This document shows, in pieces, positions 1 through 6,070 of a DNA stretch of 9,441 nucleotides. The stretch is from Actinomycetota bacterium (GTDB lineage: Bacteria > Actinomycetota > Acidimicrobiia > Spongiisociales > UBA11373). The stretch covers positions 1 through 9,441 of the forward strand of contig DNGH01000084.1 of the NCBI GenBank assembly GCA_003486285.1. The letters run 5' to 3'. Every line of letters begins with the position of its first letter. Position 1 is the first letter of the stretch. A program made the translations under genes and the position numbers. The notes beneath the pieces are model-generated. The model made no database searches, had not been told where the DNA came from, and saw only the letters and a list, made by a program, of their open reading frames with translations.

Positions 1-77
1 GTCTTGCCCGCGTCGGGATGCGAGATGATGGCGAAGGTCCTCCGCCGCGCTGCCTCGGCCAAGGTGTCGATAGTCAC
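1..77 (-). CDS. prfC: Peptide chain release factor 3, N-terminal 25 codons (runs off left edge)
   Basis: RF3 is the cytoplasmic translational GTPase that recycles release factors RF1 and RF2 after peptide release. Only the start is visible: a GTG at 77-75, then residues including RRRTFAIISHPDAGKT. This is the RF3 N-terminus leading into the P-loop (G1 motif) and closely resembles the E. coli segment KRRTFAIISHPDAGKTT; EF-G and other translational GTPases differ here. The GTG lies inside the TGA of the upstream merR-like gene (GTGA, 4-base overlap), so the two genes are probably translationally coupled. The rest of the gene is outside the window, so completeness cannot be judged. A separate C-terminal RF3 piece lies on the same strand at 6071-6688, which makes this locus a partial duplication. 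Confidence 0.88.
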   Translation of the reverse strand, partial: MTIDTLAEAARRRTFAIISHPDAGK

Positions 78-457
78 GAGTTCTCGAGGTCGTCGAGCAC
101 CGCTACCGCGTGCTTCAGTCTCTCATCGAGCCGGGTGATCCGGGCGCGGGTGGCAACTGTCAAGTCGCTGAGACGTCGGCGGTCATTCGTCGAAAGCGCG
201 GGCGAGGAGGCGAGTGCCACGAAGTCGACGAGGTCCTCGAGAGACAACCCTGTCGGTTTGAGCGCCTTCGCCAACTCCAAACGGCGGATGTCGTCCTCGC
301 CGTATAGGCGAAAGCCGCCCTCTGTGCGGCCGGACGGAACGACCAGTTCGATCTCTTCGTAGTACCTGATGGTGCGGATGGAGAGTCCGACCCGTTCCGC
401 CACCTCACCTATCTGGAATAGGGGCGTCTCGTCGCCAGAACTCGTGGTGGCTATCAC
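74..457 (-). CDS. MerR-family transcriptional regulator, short and cysteine-free
   Basis: This 127-residue cytoplasmic DNA-binding protein has a MerR winged helix-turn-helix at about residues 14-80: FQIGEVAERVGLSIRTIRYY, then the wing with GFRLYGEDDIRRLELAKAL. A charged helix at about 92-125 is the likely antiparallel coiled-coil dimerisation segment. There is no effector domain and not one cysteine, so it cannot sense metal through cysteines as CueR, ZntR or MerR do; its signal is unknown. The start is the GTG at 457-455. No well-spaced ribosome binding site is visible, but TAGATT lies 6 bases upstream, so a leaderless transcript is possible. It overlaps the prfC start by 4 bases and diverges from the DUF2795 gene. 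The family call is firm; the targets are not known. Confidence 0.9.
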   Translation of the reverse strand: MIATTSSGDETPLFQIGEVAERVGLSIRTIRYYEEIELVVPSGRTEGGFRLYGEDDIRRLELAKALKPTGLSLEDLVDFVALASSPALSTNDRRRLSDLTVATRARITRLDERLKHAVAVLDDLENS

Positions 458-504
458 CTGCCTAATCTACCGTTACGAGAGAGTGGGCAATCGATGGAGG
501 TGGG
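458..504. promoter_or_regulatory. Divergent promoter region between merR-like and DUF2795 genes
   Basis: Forty-seven bases separate two divergent starts. TAATCT (463-468, plus strand) and TAGATT (469-464, minus strand) overlap and could be opposed -10 elements. The minus-strand box sits where a leaderless start at 457 would need it. A GGAGG ribosome binding site at 496-500 serves the plus-strand gene. MerR proteins commonly act in such divergent spacers, so autoregulation here is plausible. No convincing -35 or dyad was found. Confidence 0.3.
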
Positions 505-714
505 ATGAGCGGCGTGACGCGAGTCGAGATCGCCCAGCAGATCACCGAGGCGTTCCGGGGATCGGCGGCGACGAAAGAACAGATCATGGAGGCGGCCGAG
601 CGGTCCAATACCCGCCCCGAGGTGGTTGCGGTGCTCGAAAGGCTTCCCCAACAGACGTATGGCCACCTGCGTGACCTATGGGTTGAGCTCCACCAAATCC
701 CGGTCGGCCCCTAA
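505..714 (+). CDS. DUF2795 domain protein
   Basis: This 69-residue soluble protein has no signal peptide, no membrane segment and no cysteine. An N-terminal helix-rich part (about 7-35) is followed by PEVVAVLERLPQQTYGHLRDLWVEL at about 38-62, which fits the DUF2795 pattern of a helix, then LERLP and a Tyr-containing turn. The family is common in actinobacteria and its role is not established; small DNA- or protein-binding functions have been suggested only from size and fold. The ATG is preceded by GGAGG four bases upstream. The gene stands alone on the plus strand, divergent from the merR-like gene, and ends inside a hairpin (704-733). It may be a target of that regulator, but only position suggests so. 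Confidence 0.75.
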   Translation: MSGVTRVEIAQQITEAFRGSAATKEQIMEAAERSNTRPEVVAVLERLPQQTYGHLRDLWVELHQIPVGP

Positions 715-733
715 CCGGGATGGCAGGGGCCGA
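704..733 (+). terminator. Hairpin at the end of the DUF2795 gene
   Basis: TCGGCCCCT (704-712) and AGGGGCCGA (725-733) form a perfect 9-bp stem with a 12-base loop. The stem includes the first base of the TAA stop (712-714). No T-run follows, so it may act as a non-canonical terminator or as a 3' stabiliser. Confidence 0.45.
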
Positions 734-902
734 GCCTTCTGAGTCATTGCCTCTTCCCACCCCAGGACGGGCGCCACGCCATCGACGGCCTCCGTACCGG
801 CGGTTCACGCTGGCGTCGCGTGACCCCTCTTATGCGCATCGGCCGCTTCGCTACCTACACCAGGTGACACGAGCCATGTTGGGCCTTCGGCGCATCATGG
901 CT

Positions 903-930
903 GGTTCGCGTTCTGTCCAGTTAGGCCCAC
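903..930 (+). repeat. Dispersed 28-base repeat, copy 1
   Basis: It begins GGTTCGCGTTCTGTCC and ends AGTTAGGCCCAC. It is identical over 28 bases to copy 3 at 5496-5523 and differs from copy 2 at two positions. The upstream TGGGCCT (880-886) is complementary to AGGCCCA (923-929), so the unit may span about 878-930 and fold into a large-loop hairpin. Confidence 0.8.
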
Positions 931-1015
931 CGTGCCCATGGCTCTTCGGCTGACGCCTCATCGCGGTGTCGGCCGGGTCCCTACCCAGCCGACCGTGGGC
1001 CTTCCCCGGCGTCGT

Positions 1016-1043
1016 GGTTCGCGTTCTGTCCTGTCAGGCCCAC
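1016..1043 (+). repeat. Dispersed 28-base repeat, copy 2
   Basis: It matches copies 1 and 3 at 26 of 28 bases; after GTTCTGTCC it reads TGTCAGGCCCAC instead of AGTTAGGCCCAC. GTGGGCCT at 995-1002 is the exact reverse complement of its last eight bases (1036-1043), giving a unit of about 49 bases with terminal inverted repeats. It lies 113 bases after copy 1 in the same orientation. Confidence 0.8.
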
Positions 1044-1148
1044 CAGACACGTTTGACCCGTGCCCAACGTGAACAAGGTCACGGTTTTCGCTTTCCCACG
1101 AGAGCGCACCTTTGGGCCGAGCACGAGGCCGCGGCTCTTATCGACCCA

Positions 1149-1175
1149 GAGTTGGCGACCTACCGGCGCCAGCTC
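1149..1175 (-). terminator. Possible terminator hairpin after the efflux operon
   Basis: GAGTTGGCG (1149-1157) pairs with CGCCAGCTC (1167-1175) across a 9-base loop, 8 of 9 positions complementary on the plus strand. It begins about 20 bases past the permease stop in the direction of transcription. No T-run follows, so the call is tentative. Confidence 0.35.
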
Positions 1176-1195
1176 CCGGTCGACCGCACCCAGCC

Positions 1196-2386
1196 TCAGG
1201 CGCTGCGCAGCGCCTCGGTCGGAGCCATCCGCGCGGCGCGGCGCGCCGGGTAGAGACCGGCGACGCCACCGATCAGGATCGATGCGGTGATCCCGCCCCA
1301 GATGGCCACGGCGGGGACCAGCACCGACCATCCCCGGGCCGCCGCATAGACCGCGGTGACGGCGGCGCCGAGGGCGACTCCGGCGAGCCCGCCGGCGACG
1401 GCGAGGATCAGCGCCTCGCCGACGAACTGCAGGGCGACGTGGCGTCGCGTGGCGCCGAGTGAGCGCCGGAGTCCGATTTCGCCCCGCCGCTCCAGCACCG
1501 AGATGACCATGACGTTGGCGACCCCGACCCCGCCCACCACCAGTGCAACGAGCCCGAGCCCGAGGAACAAGGCGGTGAACGCCCCTTCCGCGGCGGCGCG
1601 GGCCTCGAGCGCGTCGGTGGGGCGGCTCACCTCGATCTGATCAGGGCTTTCTGGATCCGCCGTGGCCGGCAGAACCGCGATGACGGCATCGATGTGCTCG
1701 GGAGCGGCGCGGACGTAGAGCGAGTCGGGGATTCCGTCGTAATCGAACAGGGCCGCGGCGGCGTCTTCGCCGATGAGCACCGACCGGTCGAGGGTGGGCG
1801 CCAGCTCGATCGGATCGAGCACTCCGATGACTCCGAACCATCGCCCACCGAGCCAGATCGAGGCCGACCCGTCGAACGCCGACAGCCCGAGTCGCTCGGC
1901 GGCGACCGACCCGAGCACGGCGACGGGGAGGTGATCGGTGGCACCATCGAGAAAGCGACCGTCGGCGAGGGTGGCGCCGAGCGTCTCGAGCAAGCTGGAG
2001 GCCGTAACGCGGACCGAGATTCCTCCGCTGCGGGACTCCGGGACGAGATCGGTGCGGTACACGTTCGCCTCGACCGACCCCACCGCGGACACCCCCTGGA
2101 CGGGAGCGATGCGTGACACCATGGCTTCGGCGGTCTCGGTGAGGGTCCCGGTCCCGAATCCGATGCCGCTTCCAGCCTCCACCACGATCAGGTTGGTGCC
2201 GAGCCGGTCAAGGCTGGCGATCAGATCGGATTTGCTCGACTCGGAGAGCCCGAGCACGGCCACCATCGACGCGATGCCGATGGTGATGCCGAGCGCGGAG
2301 AGGATGGCGCGAGTCGGGCGGGTGCGAAGGCCGACTGCAGCCACCCGCAGGATGTCCTCTCCCCGCAGCAGGCTGACGTCGGTCAT
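1196..2386 (-). CDS. MacB/FtsX-type ABC transporter permease
   Basis: This 396-residue membrane protein has the MacB/FtsX layout: one transmembrane helix at about 27-47 (TRAILSALGITIGIASMVAV), a large extracytoplasmic MacB_PCD-like domain at about 50-265, then an FtsX domain with three helices at about 270-295, 320-347 and 356-378. ERRGEIGLRRSLGAT (299-313) is the cytoplasmic coupling helix that contacts the ATPase. Proteins of this type move energy across the membrane mechanically and drive export of drugs, peptides or lipoproteins rather than forming a classic channel. Its ATG overlaps the TGA of the ATPase gene (ATGA, 2383-2386), and it is the last gene of the operon. The partner membrane fusion protein supports an efflux role; the substrate is unknown. 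Confidence 0.93.
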   Translation of the reverse strand: MTDVSLLRGEDILRVAAVGLRTRPTRAILSALGITIGIASMVAVLGLSESSKSDLIASLDRLGTNLIVVEAGSGIGFGTGTLTETAEAMVSRIAPVQGVSAVGSVEANVYRTDLVPESRSGGISVRVTASSLLETLGATLADGRFLDGATDHLPVAVLGSVAAERLGLSAFDGSASIWLGGRWFGVIGVLDPIELAPTLDRSVLIGEDAAAALFDYDGIPDSLYVRAAPEHIDAVIAVLPATADPESPDQIEVSRPTDALEARAAAEGAFTALFLGLGLVALVVGGVGVANVMVISVLERRGEIGLRRSLGATRRHVALQFVGEALILAVAGGLAGVALGAAVTAVYAAARGWSVLVPAVAIWGGITASILIGGVAGLYPARRAARMAPTEALRSA

Positions 2387-3069
2387 GCTGCGCTCCGATC
2401 ATGGACCACGCGGCCGTCGCGGAGCTCGACGGTACGGGCGAAGCGATGGGCGATGTCGGGTTCGTGGGTGATCACAACCAGGGTTATGCCGACTCGGTGC
2501 AGGTCGCTGAGCAATTCGATCACGGCGTCGCTCATCTTCGAGTCGAGGTTGCCGGTCGGCTCGTCGGCAAGAATGATGTCGGGCCGGCCCACGAGGGCGC
2601 GGGCGACCGCGACGCGCTGGCGCTCGCCTCCAGACAGCTTCTCAGCGTGGTGCCTAGCCCTGTCGGCGAGCCCAACCCGCTCCAGGGCGGTACGCCCGAG
2701 TCGGCGACGCTCCTCGAGTGGCGTCCCGCGGTAGAGCAGACCGTCGGCGACGTTGTCGAGGGCGGTGTACCCGGGGAGCAGGTGAAATTGCTGAAAGACG
2801 AAGCCGATGTGCCGCGATCGGACGGCCGACAGTTCGTCGTCGGAGAGTCCGTCGAGGTTTCGGCCCGCGATGGCGATCGAACCGGAGGTTGGCCGGTCAA
2901 GCGTGCCCATCATGTGGAGCAAGGTGGACTTGCCGGATCCGGACGGCCCGATGATCGCCACCGCCTCGCCCCGCTCGATGGTGAGGTCGATTCCGTCGAG
3001 AGCCCGTACCGGAGGAGAGCCGGGATACTCCTTGGTGAGCCCGGCGATCTCGAGGACGGGTTCGGTCAC
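2383..3069 (-). CDS. ABC transporter ATPase, MacB/LolD type
   Basis: This 228-residue cytoplasmic ATPase energises the permease encoded directly downstream. It has Walker A GPSGSGKST (41-49), the Q-loop glutamine in FVFQQFHLLPG (about 93), signature LSGGERQR (145-152), Walker B IILADEPTGNLD (165-176) and an H-loop histidine at about 202 (VITHEP). The QFHLLPGYTALDNV stretch and length are typical of the MacB/LolD/FtsE group. The start is GTG (3069-3067), which overlaps the TGA of the membrane fusion gene as GTGA; the stop overlaps the permease ATG. All catalytic residues are present, so the protein should be active. Confidence 0.95.
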   Translation of the reverse strand: MTEPVLEIAGLTKEYPGSPPVRALDGIDLTIERGEAVAIIGPSGSGKSTLLHMMGTLDRPTSGSIAIAGRNLDGLSDDELSAVRSRHIGFVFQQFHLLPGYTALDNVADGLLYRGTPLEERRRLGRTALERVGLADRARHHAEKLSGGERQRVAVARALVGRPDIILADEPTGNLDSKMSDAVIELLSDLHRVGITLVVITHEPDIAHRFARTVELRDGRVVHDRSAA

Positions 3070-4547
3070 GGCACCACCACACGATCGCCGGCGGCAAGGC
3101 CGGTCGCGGTGACCTCCACCCAGGCATCGGCGTAGAGGCCGGGTTCGACGGCGACGAGCCTCGTCGTTGCGTCACCGCTGTCGACCTCGACCGCGTACCC
3201 GCCCTCGGCTAAGGCCAGCAAAGCCGTGACCGGCACCGCCAGGACATCGGTGCGCGAGTCGGTGACCACCATGACCTCCACCGGTGCCTGATCGAGATCG
3301 GCTCCCACGGTGGTGTCGAGAAGCCGAATGGTCGTTTCGAATACCACCTCGCCACTACTGAGCCGGGTGGCGATGCCCGAGATGTCGGTGACGATCGCGG
3401 CCGCCTCGGACCCGTCGGGCATGCCGACGGTTACTTCCATGTCGACGGCGAGCAGGTCCTGGTCATCGGCCGGAAGATTCACCAGGATCACACTCGACGA
3501 CTCGGTGGTGGCGAGCACCGACGAGCCGTCATTGACCGGACGGCCCACGGTGAGCACCGCCTCGGTGACGCGAACCGGGCTGGGGAGAAACACCACCTCG
3601 CCGAGGTCGACGACACCATCGACTTCGGCTCCGACGGCCGACTGCCACGATTCGACGGCGACACGGGTCGCATCGTCAAAGGTTCCCGAGGTCGGGGCGC
3701 CGTACCCGAGGCGGACCATCGCCTCCTGGAGCTGCAAAACGTCGTCGCCTTCGATCGGCTCGCGTCCGGACTGAACCGTGAGCAGGACCGAAGATGGTCC
3801 CACCGAAGCGCCGACGGCGATGTGCACGTCGGTGACCACGATCGCATCAGGGAAGAACACGGCGTCGTTCAGCCCGAATCGGCCGTCCTCCTCGGCACCG
3901 ACCGCAGCCTGCCAGCGCTCCACCATCGCCGCCGTCGTCGAGGAGTAATAGTCGTCCACGGTGATAGTCCCATTGGGGTCGAAGCCGAGGGCGACCAGCG
4001 CGGCCTCGAGCTGTTGCACGTCGGCACCCTCGGACCCGGTGCGCAACGAGCGCCATGCCGGTAGCGAGCCCGGCAGCAGGATCAGGGGCTCGTCATTCAC
4101 CCGTGCGATTTCCGTGCCGGGCTCGAGGACCGTGCCCTCCTCGACTATGGCGGTAACCGTGCCCGAGGCGCCCCCGATCACCGAGCGCATGACCGGCTCC
4201 TGGCCGATCGCCCGGTAGGCCGGTGCGGTGCCCAGCAGGAGCACCACCGGCTCGCCGGAGACCGCAAAGAGCAGGTCGCCTTCATCGACGATCGCTCCCG
4301 CCGACGCGACGGAGGTGATCGTCCCCTGCAGGCGGCTCGCCACCGACTCACCCTCCGGAAAGCCCAGCGTTCCATCCAGCGAGGTGACCTCGGTTAGGTC
4401 GCGCCGGACCACAGTTTCGAATTCGAGTGCCTCGTCGCCGCCGCGGTCGCCCGACGATCCGCCTCCGCCAAGGCTCATCGCCACCACGATCGCCACCACG
4501 ATCGCGGCGATGCCGCCGATCAGCGCATTGCGGGTTCGTCTGGTCAT
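3066..4547 (-). CDS. Membrane fusion protein with two peptidoglycan-binding domains
   Basis: This is a periplasmic-adaptor-like partner of the ABC pair. I place the start at ATG 4547-4545, giving 493 residues. It shares one base with the preceding TGA (TGATG) and has AGGAGG nine bases upstream. A longer reading from 4619 would add 24 arginine-rich residues inside the previous gene. An N-terminal anchor helix (about 8-26) is followed by lipoyl-like hairpins at about 70-110 and 128-168, peptidoglycan-binding-1 domains at about 167-218 and 262-310, and a C-terminal beta domain (about 355-493). The peptidoglycan-binding part plus its following beta segment is duplicated, with ERWQAAVGAE (210-219) recurring as ESWQSAVGAE (299-308). 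These domains suggest attachment to the cell wall of a Gram-positive cell. Confidence 0.9.
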   Translation of the reverse strand: MTRRTRNALIGGIAAIVVAIVVAMSLGGGGSSGDRGGDEALEFETVVRRDLTEVTSLDGTLGFPEGESVASRLQGTITSVASAGAIVDEGDLLFAVSGEPVVLLLGTAPAYRAIGQEPVMRSVIGGASGTVTAIVEEGTVLEPGTEIARVNDEPLILLPGSLPAWRSLRTGSEGADVQQLEAALVALGFDPNGTITVDDYYSSTTAAMVERWQAAVGAEEDGRFGLNDAVFFPDAIVVTDVHIAVGASVGPSSVLLTVQSGREPIEGDDVLQLQEAMVRLGYGAPTSGTFDDATRVAVESWQSAVGAEVDGVVDLGEVVFLPSPVRVTEAVLTVGRPVNDGSSVLATTESSSVILVNLPADDQDLLAVDMEVTVGMPDGSEAAAIVTDISGIATRLSSGEVVFETTIRLLDTTVGADLDQAPVEVMVVTDSRTDVLAVPVTALLALAEGGYAVEVDSGDATTRLVAVEPGLYADAWVEVTATGLAAGDRVVVP

Positions 4548-5206
4548 CAGCCCTGTCCTCCTGGGGGTGTGCCGCCGGGTCCGCCGGGCCGAAGTCCGAA
4601 TCCGAGGTCCGATTGGCACGCCTCAAGGGCGGCCTGGACGAGCGGGTCTTCCATGTCGACGCCATTGCCGGCGAATGGCCCGCCGCCCTGGTTCGGTCCC
4701 TCACCGGGTTCGCCTCCCTGGGCCCCGGGTGGTCCGGCGGCGCCCCCTCCCGGACCAAAGGCGGTCAGGTCCGGGTCCGGCCAATCGACGCCCTCGTCGC
4801 GCATGCACTCGGCAAAGGCGTACAGCTGATCCTCGAGCTGGTTCGGATCGTTATCGTTGAACTGGCCCCGAATGCCCTCCAACAGCGGCTGGCAGGCCTC
4901 CATCGCAGCCTGGGTGTTGTCGTCGGGTCCGGCGCCGGAGCCGTCGCCAGCGCTGCCGCCACCCGGAATGCCGAGGCCAAACCCGCCCGTGCCGTCGAAG
5001 TCGGGATCGTCGACCTCGAGTCCGTGTCCTCGCAGGCACTCGGTGAAGGCGAGCAAGGCCTCCTCCGTCGAGGCGGCGGCATCCTCCGCTGTCGTCGTCG
5101 AGGTGGTGGCGGTGTCGTCGAGTGAGGCGACGCCCGCGTTCGAGCCGCCTCCGCACGCCGCGACGAGGAGAGCCAGCACGACAACGGGGACTGTGGTCCG
5201 CTTCAC
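4547..5206 (-). CDS. Cysteine-repeat lipoprotein, first gene of the efflux operon
   Basis: This 219-residue predicted lipoprotein has a type II signal peptide ending in LVAAC (lipidated Cys18), then a Thr/Ser/Ala-rich linker. Two degenerate repeats follow. FTECLRGHGLEVDDPDF with a later EACQ (Cys57, Cys105) matches FAECMRDEGVDWPDPDL with a later EACQ (Cys134, Cys197). The segments between and after them are rich in Gly and Pro. Proteins with this C-[ML]-R-x-x-G and P-D-P pattern occur beside efflux genes in actinobacteria, as far as I recall, but have no established function. The four cysteines could form disulfides or bind a ligand. The start is GTG (5206-5204) with AAGGA seven bases upstream, and the stop shares a base with the next ATG. 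It may be an extracytoplasmic substrate-binding or assembly subunit; this is inference. Confidence 0.85.
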   Translation of the reverse strand: MKRTTVPVVVLALLVAACGGGSNAGVASLDDTATTSTTTAEDAAASTEEALLAFTECLRGHGLEVDDPDFDGTGGFGLGIPGGGSAGDGSGAGPDDNTQAAMEACQPLLEGIRGQFNDNDPNQLEDQLYAFAECMRDEGVDWPDPDLTAFGPGGGAAGPPGAQGGEPGEGPNQGGGPFAGNGVDMEDPLVQAALEACQSDLGFGLRPGGPGGTPPGGQG

Positions 5207-5270
5207 ATCGGTGTCCTTGATCGAGGTGCCCCACCCTCGCGCCCGGTGATAAGCCGAGCCTGTGCCGACC

Positions 5271-5297
5271 GTGAGAATCGCGTGAGACTCGCCTCAC
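5271..5297. promoter_or_regulatory. Tandem 11-base repeat, candidate operator of the efflux operon
   Basis: GTGAGAATCGC (5271-5281) is followed without a gap by GTGAGACTCGC (5282-5292), 10 of 11 identical. The next five bases are CTCAC (5293-5297), which also give GTGAG-N6-CTCAC as a short dyad. Head-to-tail sites one helical turn apart are typical of OmpR/PhoB-type response regulators. The site lies 65-91 bases upstream of the lipoprotein GTG. A weak TTATCA-like -10 lies nearer the gene. Confidence 0.4.
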
Positions 5298-5495
5298 CCC
5301 TGTGGTCCGACATCGAAACTCTCGTCGGCAGTCGTCGAATAGGCGCTGCTGGGAGGGGTCACGCAGGTCGCGCCGCAGAGATAGAGATCCAGGGAGACGG
5401 GTCGGTGTCGGGACGGTACTTCACCAGCCGACCGAGATCGGGTTCAAGCGAAGCGACGACCAGTCAGTTGGGTGAGGTGCCGGGAGTCGTGCTTC

Positions 5496-5523
5496 GGTTC
5501 GCGTTCTGTCCAGTTAGGCCCAC
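5496..5523 (+). repeat. Dispersed 28-base repeat, copy 3
   Basis: It is identical to copy 1 over all 28 bases and lies in the same orientation, about 4.6 kb away. The upstream arm is degenerate here (GTTGGGTGA at 5467-5475), so the hairpin seen at copies 1 and 2 is largely lost. Confidence 0.8.
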
Positions 5524-5624
5524 GCCTCAACGCTTCCGCGTCGTTGGCACCCCAGTCTCACGAAGCCTCCGACGACCAACCGGGGTGGATTCTGCGAGCT
5601 CCGGCCTAGAACCCGACCCGGGCA

Positions 5625-5912
5625 TCAGTTTGGACCGAGGGCATGGGCGGTGACGTCGTTGCCACCACAGTCCAAGCACGCGTAGGCGTCGAACCGTCCG
5701 GCGGGTGTCCGCTGCTCTCCACGGCCTCGCTCCCAGAGTGGCCGCGGGGTGTACGCGAGGTTGTCCGAGCCGCAGAGTCGGCAGCGCGGTCGGGGGTCGC
5801 GCTTCCAGGCCGTTCCGCACGCTCCACATGTGACGGTTATCGAAGAGTCCTCGTTGGGCCGACCAGAGAGGTGTTCGTCCCCACCGCACTGTGGGCATCT
5901 GATTCGCAGCAT
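5625..5912 (-). CDS. Small double zinc-ribbon protein
   Basis: This 95-residue soluble protein has four CxxC pairs: Cys6/9 (CPQCGG), Cys29/32 (CGAC), Cys44/47 (CRLCGS) and Cys79/82 (CLDCGG). They pair naturally into two zinc ribbons, about 6-32 and 44-82. Zinc ribbons of this kind usually bind nucleic acid or serve as protein docking modules; no catalytic domain is present and I do not recognise the specific family. ATG 5912-5910 is the only in-frame start after an upstream stop, and no good ribosome binding site precedes it. It lies 158 bases beyond the end of the RF3 fragment on the same strand. The regular cysteine spacing argues that it is a real gene. Confidence 0.75.
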   Translation of the reverse strand: MLRIRCPQCGGDEHLSGRPNEDSSITVTCGACGTAWKRDPRPRCRLCGSDNLAYTPRPLWERGRGEQRTPAGRFDAYACLDCGGNDVTAHALGPN

Positions 5913-6070
5913 CGTCGATTCTGCACGGCGACATCAACAGGACGCAACTCGTCGTAGCGTAGGGAGAGCCTCCACAGTGCTCGAGAGGCGAAGGTGGTCT
6001 GAAGGGATGACCGCGGTGAGAATCGGGGCGGCACGCAACTCGCGGTGGCCCACGGACAATGCAGGGAGCA

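Larger units (their letters stand above)
734..1195. other. Non-coding stretch with repeats
   Basis: I see no credible gene in these 460 bases. The stretch holds two direct copies of a dispersed repeat (903-930 and 1016-1043), each with a potential hairpin partner just upstream: TGGGCCT at 880-886 for the first, GTGGGCCT at 995-1002 for the second. Next to the second copy is a CACGTT/AACGTG inverted pair (1048-1053, 1066-1071). A hairpin at 1149-1175 lies beyond the permease gene. Open frames here are arginine- and proline-rich shadows with no recognisable motifs. Confidence 0.5.
5207..5624. other. Non-coding region upstream of the efflux operon
   Basis: No credible gene is seen in these 418 bases. 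The part near 5206-5300 is the probable promoter region of the efflux operon and contains the 11-base tandem repeat at 5271-5292. Copy 3 of the dispersed repeat is at 5496-5523. No clear terminator for the zinc-ribbon gene was found, and the only tRNA-like string does not fold. Confidence 0.5.

Noticed and set aside
878..1043. GTTAGGC within the 28-base repeat resembles the GTTRRRY core of integron attC sites.
   Set aside because: No RYYYAAC partner lies at a suitable distance to the left, the inverted arms are GTGGGCCT/AGGCCCAC without matching AAC, and nearby genes are in the wrong orientation for cassettes.
966..1253. A 95-codon plus-strand frame running through a repeat copy into the permease gene.
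   Set aside because: Its end is antisense to the permease, it contains the dispersed repeat, and it has no recognisable family signature; not convincing as a transposase remnant.
4547..4619. A longer membrane fusion protein starting at 4619.
   Set aside because: The extra 24 residues are Arg/Thr-rich, lie fully inside the lipoprotein gene, and the ATG at 4547 has a better ribosome binding site and stop/start coupling.
5440..5465. GGGTTCAAGCG followed by GACGACCA looks like a tRNA T-loop with a CCA end.
   Set aside because: The expected T-stem does not pair (TCGGG has no CCCGA partner), and no acceptor or anticodon arm is present upstream.
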